Assembly: GCA_021785055.1 (NCBI GenBank)
Contig: JAJYGS010000043.1
Coordinates: 1-11,046, forward strand
Length of the DNA stretch: 11,046 nt
Direction: 5' to 3'
Origin: Nitrospirota bacterium
GTDB taxonomy: Bacteria; Nitrospirota; JACRHJ01
How positions within the stretch are numbered: position 1 is the first letter of the stretch; each line of letters starts with the position of its first letter. The notes below the pieces were generated by a model. It did not search any database, was not told the origin of the DNA, and saw only the letters and a list, made by a program, of their open reading frames with translations. The position numbers and the translations under genes are program-made. This document shows positions 1 to 5,918 of this stretch, piece after piece.

Positions 1-821
1 TCGATGAAAAGGCGCTTGGCGAGCTGATAGAGTGGCATATCGCTTCGGGCACGGACGGCATAGTCCCCTGCGGCACTACGGGCGAATCCGCGACGCTCGG
101 CTACGAAGAGCACGAGCAGGTCATCGAGTATACGGTAAAGAAGGCCGCCGGGCGCGTGCCGGTAATCGCGGGAACCGGCTCCAACTCCACGGAAGAGACG
201 ATCATGCTTACCGCGCACGCAAAAAAATCGGGCGCGGACGGCGCGCTCCTCATAACGCCCTACTACAACAAGCCCACCCAGGAAGGGCTGTACCGGCATT
301 TCAAGGCGGTCGCTGACGCCGTGGACATACCCATAGTGCTCTATAACGTCCCTGGGCGGACCTCCGTCAACATGCTCCCCGCGACGGTCGCGCGCTGCGC
401 CCGTGTAAAAAATATCGTCGCCATAAAGGAGGCCACGGCGAACCTCCAGCAGATCTCCGAGATTATCGAGCTCTGCGGCGATAACTTTACAGTGCTCTCC
501 GGGGACGACTTCACCGTCCTTCCGACGCTTGCAATCGGCGGCAAGGGCGTAATCTCCGTAACGGCGAACGTCGTTCCTTCCGACATGGCGGGGCTTATCG
601 ACTCGTTCTTCGCGGGCGACATGGACGGCGCGAGAAAGATGCACTACAGGCTCCAGCCGCTCAACCAGGCCATGTTCTTCGAGACGAACCCGATACCCGT
701 GAAGACCGCGCTGGGGCTTATGGGCAAGTGTTCCCCGGAGCTTCGGCTCCCCTTGTGCCCGATGAGCGACATCAATAACGAGAAGCTTGCGAACGCGATG
801 AAGAAATACGGGCTGATATAG
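1..821 (+). CDS. dapA: 4-hydroxy-tetrahydrodipicolinate synthase, 5' end missing
   Basis: DapA condenses pyruvate with aspartate-semialdehyde to give 4-hydroxy-tetrahydrodipicolinate, the committed step to diaminopimelate and lysine in the cytoplasm. The frame is open from base 3, giving 272 visible residues; the family is about 290 long, so roughly 20 N-terminal residues lie before the window. Visible motifs are the pyruvate-site segment CGTTGES, the catalytic tyrosine in YNVPGRT (codon 342-344) and the Schiff-base lysine in IKEAT (codon 426-428). The in-frame GTG at 156 (MPVIAGTGSNS) is internal, because the essential CGTTGES motif lies upstream of it. The gene is followed 41 bp later by dapB, the next enzyme of the pathway. 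The identity is secure; the true start and promoter cannot be seen. Confidence 0.97.
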   Translation, partial: DEKALGELIEWHIASGTDGIVPCGTTGESATLGYEEHEQVIEYTVKKAAGRVPVIAGTGSNSTEETIMLTAHAKKSGADGALLITPYYNKPTQEGLYRHFKAVADAVDIPIVLYNVPGRTSVNMLPATVARCARVKNIVAIKEATANLQQISEIIELCGDNFTVLSGDDFTVLPTLAIGGKGVISVTANVVPSDMAGLIDSFFAGDMDGARKMHYRLQPLNQAMFFETNPIPVKTALGLMGKCSPELRLPLCPMSDINNEKLANAMKKYGLI

Positions 822-838
822 TGGGCGGGGGCCGGCAA

Positions 839-859
839 GACAGACTTCATAAAGGTGTC
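839..859 (+). promoter_or_regulatory. Small hairpin covering the dapB ribosome binding site
   Basis: In the dapA-dapB gap, GACA (839-842) can pair with TGTC (856-859) and CTT (845-847) with AAG (852-854), leaving a CATA loop. The likely dapB Shine-Dalgarno, AAAGGTG (851-857), lies in the loop and right arm. The stem is short and interrupted, so it may only mildly tune translation or have no effect. Confidence 0.25.
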
Positions 860-862
860 TAA

Positions 863-1666
863 ATGATAAATTGCATAGTTACCGGAGCCGCGGGCAGGAT
901 GGGGCGGCGGATTCTTGAACTGCTGATAGAAAACCCCGATACCGACGTATCCTGCGCCACGGAGAGAAAAGGCCACGAGCTTGTCGGGATGGACGTGGGC
1001 GATTACCTGGGCCTCGGGAAGAAGGGCGGGACAATTTCCGACGACCTCTCGGAGGTAATATCTTCCGGGGATGCCGTAATCGACTTCACGTTCCCGGAGG
1101 TGACGCTTGAGAACGCGAAGGTCGCATCGGCGGCGGGGAAGGCGATGGTCATAGGCTCTACGGGCTTCAACGAGAGCCAGCTTGAGCGGATGGCCGAGTT
1201 TTCCCGGCGTATCCCGATTGTCCTCGCGCCGAACATGAGCGTCGGGGTGAACCTGCTTTTAAAGGTGCTGAAGGACATGGCCTCCGTCCTGGACGAGGAA
1301 TACGACATAGACATCGTGGAGACGCACCACCGGCACAAGAAAGACGCGCCTTCCGGGACGGCGCTGAAGATGGCGCGGGTAATCGCCGACGGGCGGGGCA
1401 GGAAGCTCGAAGACGTCGCGGTATATGCACGGCGCGGCAATATCGGCGAGAGGAAGAAAGGCGAGATAGGCGTCCAGGCGCTCCGCATCGGGGACGTCGT
1501 CGGAGACCATACCGTGATATTCGGGACGCAGGGCGAGAGGATAGAGATAACGCACAAGGCGTCGTCCAGGGACGTCTTCGCGCGCGGGGCAGTCAGGGCG
1601 GCCCTGTGGGTCGCGGGCAGAAAGCCCGGCCTCTACGACATGCAGGACGTGCTGGGGATAAAATAG
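863..1666 (+). CDS. dapB: 4-hydroxy-tetrahydrodipicolinate reductase
   Basis: DapB reduces the DapA product to tetrahydrodipicolinate using NADH or NADPH. The 267-residue protein has the usual family length. The N-terminal Rossmann nucleotide motif is GAAGRMG (residues 8-14). E34-R35 match the Glu-Arg pair of the E. coli enzyme that allows use of both cofactors. GSTG (98-101) and APNMSVGVN (122-130) are conserved. The active-site block HHRHKKDAPSGT (155-166) supplies catalytic His155 and Lys159. The C-terminal FGTQGERIEITHKASSR segment is typical. The ATG start is preceded by AAAGGTG (851-857). The gene is co-directional with dapA and complete. A repeat-filled gap of about 440 bp separates it from the next operon-like gene. 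Confidence 0.97.
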   Translation: MINCIVTGAAGRMGRRILELLIENPDTDVSCATERKGHELVGMDVGDYLGLGKKGGTISDDLSEVISSGDAVIDFTFPEVTLENAKVASAAGKAMVIGSTGFNESQLERMAEFSRRIPIVLAPNMSVGVNLLLKVLKDMASVLDEEYDIDIVETHHRHKKDAPSGTALKMARVIADGRGRKLEDVAVYARRGNIGERKKGEIGVQALRIGDVVGDHTVIFGTQGERIEITHKASSRDVFARGAVRAALWVAGRKPGLYDMQDVLGIK

Positions 1667-1689
1667 GCACGCAACGCTGCTTCCACGGT

Positions 1690-1754
1690 CGTCATTCCCG
1701 CGAAAAGAATACCTGTCCAGAGCGACAGCGAAGACAGAAGGCGGGAATCCAGTG
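1690..1754 (+). repeat. Left palindromic repeat unit, interrupted long-loop form
   Basis: CGTCATTCCCGCGAAA (1690-1705) and GCGGGAATCCAGTG (1741-1754) together are the exact reverse complement of the uninterrupted 30-bp unit at 2020-2049. Here 35 bp (1706-1740) are inserted at the position of the hairpin loop. The insert contains its own small stem, CTGTC (1713-1717) with GACAG (1724-1728). This is a dispersed REP-like repeat type; as one of an inverted pair it forms the left end of a 360-bp block. Confidence 0.85.
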
Positions 1755-1775
1755 CTTGGAGGGCGTGGTTACCAG

Positions 1776-2012
1776 ATGAAAAAAGGGATGACAATAGAAG
1801 AGAGAAAAAGATATGCCAAGAAACTTGGAGTATCAATAAACGAGATAGGCACATCCTCGGGTTTAGAATCTGAACCTGAATTAGATAGAAGAATATTGGA
1901 GAAAGAAAGTTCAATACGGGAGCAACGACTTTGGATACTTGCTGTAATTTCTGCTTTTGCTTCTGTCTTGAGTGCTTTGGCAGCATGGTTTGCTGTTATG
2001 TGCAAGAATTAA
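1776..2012 (+). CDS. Small single-pass membrane protein of unknown function in a repeat-bounded cassette
   Basis: I do not recognise this 78-residue protein. Residues 1-50 are charged and helical in character (MTIEERKRYAKKLG..., then ELDRRILEKESSIREQR). They are followed by one hydrophobic helix at about residues 52-75 (LWILAVISAFASVLSALAAW) and a short tail, MCKN. This suggests a cytoplasmic helix tethered to the inner membrane; the function is unknown. The ATG at 1776 is chosen because GGAGG lies at 1758-1762; an in-frame GTG at 1752 lies inside the repeat and is less likely. The DNA is clearly more AT-rich than its neighbours and uses AGA, AAA, TTA and GGA codons freely, consistent with separate origin. 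The gene sits entirely between two inverted copies of a palindromic repeat, between dapB and the FAH-family gene. Confidence 0.6.
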   Translation: MKKGMTIEERKRYAKKLGVSINEIGTSSGLESEPELDRRILEKESSIREQRLWILAVISAFASVLSALAAWFAVMCKN

Positions 2013-2019
2013 TTTAAGT

Positions 2020-2049
2020 CACTGGATTCCCGCTTTCGCGGGAATGACG
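2020..2049 (-). repeat. Right palindromic repeat unit, compact form
   Basis: This 30-bp unit contains a perfect 8-bp stem, ATTCCCGC (2026-2033) with GCGGGAAT (2038-2045), around a TTTC loop. It is the inverted partner of the interrupted unit at 1690-1754. A diverged relative occurs at 8372-8399. It starts 8 bp after the stop codon of the small membrane-protein gene, so it could also form a hairpin at the end of that transcript, although no T-tract follows. Confidence 0.85.
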
Positions 2050-2072
2050 GAATACGGGCCGTCTATACATGT

Positions 2073-2095
2073 AGCTGCCCGATTTATCGGGCGCT
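2073..2095 (+). repeat. Short GC-rich hairpin repeat upstream of the FAH-family gene
   Basis: GCCCGA (2077-2082) and TCGGGC (2087-2092) form a perfect stem around TTTA, extended by AGC with GCT across one bulged base. The preceding GTAG and the GGGC-type stem resemble the hairpin at 8409-8428 read on its - strand. It lies 14 bp before the start codon of the next gene, so it may be a dispersed repeat or affect that gene's 5' leader. Confidence 0.5.
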
Positions 2096-2108
2096 TTGGA
2101 TTGAATAA

Positions 2109-2858
2109 ATGAAACTTATCCGCTACCTTAAAAACCACCTGGTATCACACGGCGTCCTGGACGGCGAGCTTGTCCAGCCGATTGCGGACATCAGGCGCAT
2201 GATAACCCACGGAGACCCGTTTGCGCTCTCGGAGGTGAAACTGCTCGCCCCTTCCGCGCCTACGAAGATCGTCTGCGCCGGGTTGAACTACCGTGACCAC
2301 GCCGAGGAGATGGGTTTTGCAATCCCTGAGGAGCCGGTCATTTTTATAAAGCCGCCGTCCGCGATACTGGAGCCGGGCGGGACAATCCCGTATCCGATGC
2401 TGACGCACCGCCTGGAATACGAGGCGGAGCTTGCGGTGGTGATCGGGAAGACCGCGAAGGGCGTGCGCGAGGAGACGGCGCTCGAATACGTCCTTGGATA
2501 TACCTGCATCAACGACGTTACCGCGCGCGACCTCCAGAAAAAGGACGGGCAATGGACGCGGGCGAAGTCCTTCGACGGTTTCGCGCCGTTCGGCCCGTGG
2601 ATAGAGACGGAAATCGAACCGCACGACCTGCTCGTCGAGGCGTATTTAAACGGTGAACGTAAACAGTCCTCCTCCACCGCGAATATGATATTCCCCGTCG
2701 AGCGCCTCGTCTCGTTCATCTCGCAGGTGATGACGCTGAACGCGGGCGACGTTATCGCCACGGGGACGCCGCCCGGCATCGGCAGGATGGAGAGGGGCGA
2801 CAGGATAGAAGTGAGAATATCGGGCATCGGCTCGCTGATAAACACCATAGAGAATTAA
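2109..2858 (+). CDS. Fumarylacetoacetate hydrolase (FAH) family protein
   Basis: This 249-residue metal-dependent enzyme of the FAH superfamily has a family-typical N-terminal segment (about residues 1-50) followed by the catalytic beta-roll. Visible catalytic features are GLNYRDHAEE (58-67) with the His64/Glu67 pair that corresponds to the lid dyad of FAHD1, the metal ligands Glu105, Glu107 (EYEAELAVVIGK) and Asp136 (INDVTARD), Lys153 (RAKSFDGFAPFGPW) and TGTPPGIG (218-225). The family includes acylpyruvases, oxaloacetate decarboxylases and tautomerases, and hydroxymuconate-type isomerases. The exact substrate cannot be read from sequence. The ATG start fits the usual N-terminus but has only a weak ribosome site. 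It ends 15 bp before dapL, so it is probably co-transcribed with diaminopimelate synthesis, which hints at housekeeping or metabolite-repair work on keto acids rather than aromatic breakdown. Confidence 0.9.
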   Translation: MKLIRYLKNHLVSHGVLDGELVQPIADIRRMITHGDPFALSEVKLLAPSAPTKIVCAGLNYRDHAEEMGFAIPEEPVIFIKPPSAILEPGGTIPYPMLTHRLEYEAELAVVIGKTAKGVREETALEYVLGYTCINDVTARDLQKKDGQWTRAKSFDGFAPFGPWIETEIEPHDLLVEAYLNGERKQSSSTANMIFPVERLVSFISQVMTLNAGDVIATGTPPGIGRMERGDRIEVRISGIGSLINTIEN

Positions 2859-2876
2859 GGAGGCCAAGGCATTTTG
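2857..2876 (+). promoter_or_regulatory. Strong ribosome binding site fixing the TTG start of dapL
   Basis: AAGGAGG (2857-2863) overlaps the stop codon of the preceding gene and stands 10 nt before TTG (2874-2876). No ATG or GTG is available in this frame at a comparable distance, and the family N-terminus fits, so TTG is the likely initiator. Confidence 0.7.
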
Positions 2877-4109
2877 TCTGACAGCTATATTCAAAAACTT
2901 TTTTCCGAGAGGATCGGCGGGAGCCGGTTCGGGAAAGAGACGAAGATATACAAGTTCGAGAAGATAAAAAGGGCGAAGCGCGCGGCGCTTGCGGCCAATC
3001 CCGGCGCGGAGATAATAGACCTGGGCGTCGGCGAGCCGGACGAGATGGCGGCCAGGAGCGTCGTGAAGGCGCTCGCGGCAGAGGCCGCAAAACCGGAGAA
3101 CAGGGGCTATGCGGACAACGGCATCCAGGAATATAAGGACGCGGCGGCAGAGTACCTGAAACGCGTATACGGCGTAAAGGGTATCGACCCGCAGAAGGAG
3201 ATTTTGCACTCCATCGGAAGCAAGCCCGCGCTTGCGATGCTGCCTTATGCGTTCATCAACCCCGGAGACGTCGCGCTCGTTACCGTGCCCGGTTACCCCA
3301 TCCTCGCCACGCACGCGAAATATGCGGGAGGCGAATCTTACCATCTCCTGTTGGAGGAGAAAAACGGCTTCCTCCCCCGGCTGGACAATATCCCGGCGGC
3401 TGTAAGAAGGCGCGCGAAGCTTCTTTATATCAACTACCCGAACAACCCGACCGGCGCCGTCGCAACGAAGAAGTTCTTCGCCGAGGTCGTGAGTTTCGCG
3501 CGTGCCAATAAAGTCGTCGTCGTGCAGGACGCGGCGTACGCGGCATTGGTATACGGGCGCAAGCCGCTTTCGTTTCTGTCCACGCCGGGCGCGAAGGAAG
3601 TCGGCGTCGAGATACACTCGATGTCCAAGGCGTTTAACATGACCGGCTGGCGGCTCGCGTTCGTAGCGGGAAACGAGCGCGTCGTCTCGGCATTCGGGCA
3701 CATAAAGGACAACTACGATTCAGGGCAGTTCAAGGCGATACAGAAGGCCGGATGCGCCGCCCTTTCGCACCCGGAGATAACCGAAGCTACGACGGAGAAA
3801 TACAGGAGAAGGCTCGCGGCGCTGGTAAAAATTCTGAAGTCTGCGGGCTTCGACGCGAGGATGCCCGGCGGCTCGTTTTATCTCTATACAAAGGCGCCGA
3901 GGGGCATAAAAGGCGGGCGGGGCTTCGAGAGCGCCGAGGACTTCTCCGAATACCTCATAAGGGAGAAACTCATCTCCACCGTGCCCTGGGACGACGCGGG
4001 CGCGTATATCCGCCTCTCCGCGACATTCGAGGCTAAAAACAAAAAAGACGAGGATCGCGTCCTGGGAGAGATAAACAGACGATTATCCGGAATGGAGCTT
4101 TTATTTTGA
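2874..4109 (+). CDS. dapL: LL-diaminopimelate aminotransferase
   Basis: DapL is a fold-type I PLP enzyme that converts tetrahydrodipicolinate plus glutamate directly to LL-diaminopimelate, bypassing the acylated intermediates of the DapD/C/E route. The 411-residue length is normal for the family. Recognisable segments are DLGVGEPDE (49-57), NPTG (191-194), Asp219 and Tyr222 in VQDAAY (PLP ring contacts), HSMSKAFNMTGWRLAF (248-263) with the Schiff-base Lys252, DSGQFKAIQKAG (282-293), and substrate-carboxylate Arg380 in IRLSATFE. Its place beside dapA and dapB supports DapL rather than a general aspartate aminotransferase. It starts at TTG after a strong Shine-Dalgarno, and its stop overlaps the TTG start of rph (TTGA), suggesting translational coupling. 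Confidence 0.95.
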   Translation: MSDSYIQKLFSERIGGSRFGKETKIYKFEKIKRAKRAALAANPGAEIIDLGVGEPDEMAARSVVKALAAEAAKPENRGYADNGIQEYKDAAAEYLKRVYGVKGIDPQKEILHSIGSKPALAMLPYAFINPGDVALVTVPGYPILATHAKYAGGESYHLLLEEKNGFLPRLDNIPAAVRRRAKLLYINYPNNPTGAVATKKFFAEVVSFARANKVVVVQDAAYAALVYGRKPLSFLSTPGAKEVGVEIHSMSKAFNMTGWRLAFVAGNERVVSAFGHIKDNYDSGQFKAIQKAGCAALSHPEITEATTEKYRRRLAALVKILKSAGFDARMPGGSFYLYTKAPRGIKGGRGFESAEDFSEYLIREKLISTVPWDDAGAYIRLSATFEAKNKKDEDRVLGEINRRLSGMELLF

Positions 4110-4852
4110 ACAGATTCGACGGTCGTAAATTCGACGAGATGCGTCCTGTTAAGATCACCCGGAACTATCTGAAGGGCGTGCCGGGTTCCGTTTTGATAGA
4201 GGTCGGGGATACGAAGGTGATTTGCGCGGCCACGCTCGAAGACCAGGTGCCGCCTTTTCTTCGGAACAGGGGCGTCGGCTGGCTCACGGCGGAATACGGG
4301 ATGCTCCCGCGCTCCTCGCCGCAGAGGATAAGGCGCGAGTCCTCCGCCGGGAAGGTCGGCGGCAGGACGCACGAGATTCAGAGGCTCATCGGGCGCTCGC
4401 TCCGGGCGGTCGTGGACTTATCCGTTATAGGAGAGCGCACCTTCACGATGGACTGCGACGTCATCCAGGCGGACGGCGGCACGCGCACGGCCTCCATCAC
4501 CGGGGCCTTCATAGCGCTCTGCGACGCCATAGCCGACGCGCGGGCGAAGATGACGCTGCTTGTGAACCCGGTCAAGGACTATCTCGCCGCGGTAAGCGTC
4601 GGGGTTGTCGCGGGCGCGCCCGTGCTCGACCTCTGCTACGCCGAGGACAGCAAGGCCCACGTGGACATGAACGTCGTGCGCACGGGCCGGGGCGGGTTCG
4701 TGGAGCTTCAGGGCACAGCCGAGGGAGAGCCGTTCTCGCGCCCTCAGATGGACGGACTCATAGAGCTTGCGAACAAGGGCATCGACGAGCTCATAGCCAT
4801 GCAGAAGGATGCGCTGGGGGACATGGTTTCACCCTGGCTGGTAAGGGTATAA
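4106..4852 (+). CDS. rph: Ribonuclease PH
   Basis: RNase PH is a phosphate-dependent 3'-5' exoribonuclease that trims the 3' ends of tRNA precursors and other RNAs. The 248 residues match the family. Visible blocks are GSVLIEVGDTKVICAATLE (27-45), GVGWLTAEYGMLPRSS (56-71), GGRTHEIQRLIGRSLRAV (85-102) with the phosphate-site Arg87, DCDVIQADGGTRTASITGA (116-134) with Arg127, and acidic metal or catalytic residues in YAEDSKAHVDMN (178-189; Asp181, Asp187). The TTG start overlaps the dapL stop by two bases, with GGAG at 4094-4097. The stop codon directly abuts the ATG of rdgB; this rph-rdgB pairing is common in bacteria. Confidence 0.96.
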   Translation: MNRFDGRKFDEMRPVKITRNYLKGVPGSVLIEVGDTKVICAATLEDQVPPFLRNRGVGWLTAEYGMLPRSSPQRIRRESSAGKVGGRTHEIQRLIGRSLRAVVDLSVIGERTFTMDCDVIQADGGTRTASITGAFIALCDAIADARAKMTLLVNPVKDYLAAVSVGVVAGAPVLDLCYAEDSKAHVDMNVVRTGRGGFVELQGTAEGEPFSRPQMDGLIELANKGIDELIAMQKDALGDMVSPWLVRV

Positions 4853-5449
4853 ATGGACCTGGTAATCGCGACGAGGAATAACGGGAAGCTCAAAGAGATA
4901 CGTGCGATGCTCAAGGGGACGCGGATACGCGTATTGTCTCTCGACGACTTCCACGGCTGCCCGGACGTGATAGAGGACGGGAAGACGTTCCGTGAGAACG
5001 CGCTCAAGAAGGCGCGTGCCGTGGCGGAGTATACCGGGAAGACGGCGCTGGCGGACGACTCCGGGCTTTCCGTGGACGCCCTTGACGGCGCGCCGGGCGT
5101 ATATTCGGCGAGGTTTTCCGGGCCGGGGGCGGACGATTTGAAGAACAACAGAAAGCTTCTGCGCATGATGAAGGACGTGCCGGACGGGGGGCGCGGCGCG
5201 GAGTTCGTTTGCGTGATGGCGCTCGCGGGGCCAAAGGGAAGCGGGGTAAAAGAGAGGACTGTGAAGGGCGTCGTGCGCGGGCGCATTACGCGCGGGATGC
5301 GCGGCCCCGGGGGCTTCGGTTACGACCCGCTATTTTATTATTCGCCGAAGGGAATGACGTTTGCGGAGATGGGGCCGGAAGAGAAGAACAGGGTCAGCCA
5401 CAGGGCCCGTGCGCTGATGAAGATAAAGGCCCTGTTCAAAACAAGATAA
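4853..5449 (+). CDS. rdgB: XTP/dITP diphosphatase (non-canonical purine NTP pyrophosphatase)
   Basis: RdgB (HAM1/ITPase family) hydrolyses dITP, XTP and ITP to monophosphates, keeping deaminated purines out of DNA and RNA. The 198-residue protein carries the N-terminal substrate loop IATRNNGK (5-12), TFRENALKKA (45-54), the catalytic acidic motif ADDSGLSVDALDGAPGVYSAR (67-87; Asp68/Asp69), GGFGYDPLF (153-161) and the C-terminal EKNRVSHRARAL (177-188), which recognises the 6-keto purine base. The ATG starts immediately after the rph stop codon, so the two are presumably translated from one message. The coding region is complete, with no anomalies seen. Confidence 0.96.
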   Translation: MDLVIATRNNGKLKEIRAMLKGTRIRVLSLDDFHGCPDVIEDGKTFRENALKKARAVAEYTGKTALADDSGLSVDALDGAPGVYSARFSGPGADDLKNNRKLLRMMKDVPDGGRGAEFVCVMALAGPKGSGVKERTVKGVVRGRITRGMRGPGGFGYDPLFYYSPKGMTFAEMGPEEKNRVSHRARALMKIKALFKTR

Positions 5450-5470
5450 ACGGTTGATGGAGGTATAGCA

Positions 5471-5716
5471 ATGCCGGTATACGAGTACAAGTGCAATGGC
5501 TGTGGGAAAGTGTTCTCGATGATGCGGAGCATGGGCGCGGGGACGGAAGGGGTCTCCTGCCCGGAGTGCAAGGGGACGGAGGTGACGAAGCTCCTCTCGG
5601 CGACCTTCTCGCCTGATTCCTCGAAGGCGATGCCGTCGTCGTTCGACATGCCCAAGATGGGCGGGGGCGGCGGATGTTCGTCCGGCATGTGCGGCTCCGG
5701 CATGTGCGGGATGTAA
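5471..5716 (+). CDS. FmdB-family zinc ribbon protein with a Cys/Met/Gly-rich tail
   Basis: This 81-residue protein begins with the characteristic FmdB-type zinc ribbon: MPVYEYKCNGCGKVF, Cys8 and Cys11, then CPEC with Cys30 and Cys33, followed by KLLSATF. The family was named for a putative regulator of formylmethanofuran dehydrogenase, but its members are widespread and mostly uncharacterised, so no function is assigned. After the ribbon comes a low-complexity tail, a five-glycine run and CSSGMCGSGMCGM, adding three more cysteines (69, 74, 79) that could bind metal. TGGAGGT (5458-5464) lies 6 nt before the ATG. It follows rdgB by 21 bp and is likely in the same operon. A repeat element follows it. 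Confidence 0.9.
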   Translation: MPVYEYKCNGCGKVFSMMRSMGAGTEGVSCPECKGTEVTKLLSATFSPDSSKAMPSSFDMPKMGGGGGCSSGMCGSGMCGM

Positions 5717-5730
5717 GGTCGAGTAATAAT

Positions 5731-5898
5731 TGGCAGGGGTATTTTAGCTCGCTCAGGAGGTTCGCTCTGGCATCTCTAACGGCTCATTCGCTATGTCAGA
5801 AAAACTCGCTTCGCTCGGACAGTTTCTGCCATGGCCGTTCATTTCGCCGAGAGCTGCCGGGTCGCTCACCTATTCGCTCGCTTAACACACCCCTGCCA
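5731..5898 (+). repeat. 168-bp palindromic element with strand-biased TCGCT pentamers
   Basis: TGGCAGGGGT (5731-5740) and ACCCCTGCCA (5889-5898) are perfect 10-bp inverted ends. Inside, the pentamer TCGCT occurs eight times on the + strand (5749, 5762, 5788, 5806, 5811, 5862, 5874, 5878) with no reverse-complement copy seen. A central hairpin pairs CAGAAA (5797-5802) with TTTCTG (5823-5828). No gene is credible here. The element fills the gap between the zinc ribbon gene and ysxC, and looks like a non-autonomous dispersed repeat. Confidence 0.65.
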
Positions 5899-5918
5899 GC
5901 AGGAAACGCGGCGGATAT

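Noticed and set aside
1752..1775. GTG at 1752 as the start of the small cassette protein
   Set aside because: It lies inside the repeat unit, and the GGAGG at 1758-1762 would then fall within the coding region. The ATG at 1776 fits better.
2646..3701. A 351-residue open frame on the - strand opposite the FAH-family gene and dapL
   Set aside because: It overlaps two solid genes, has arginine-rich composition typical of antisense reading of GC-rich DNA, and has no recognisable motif.
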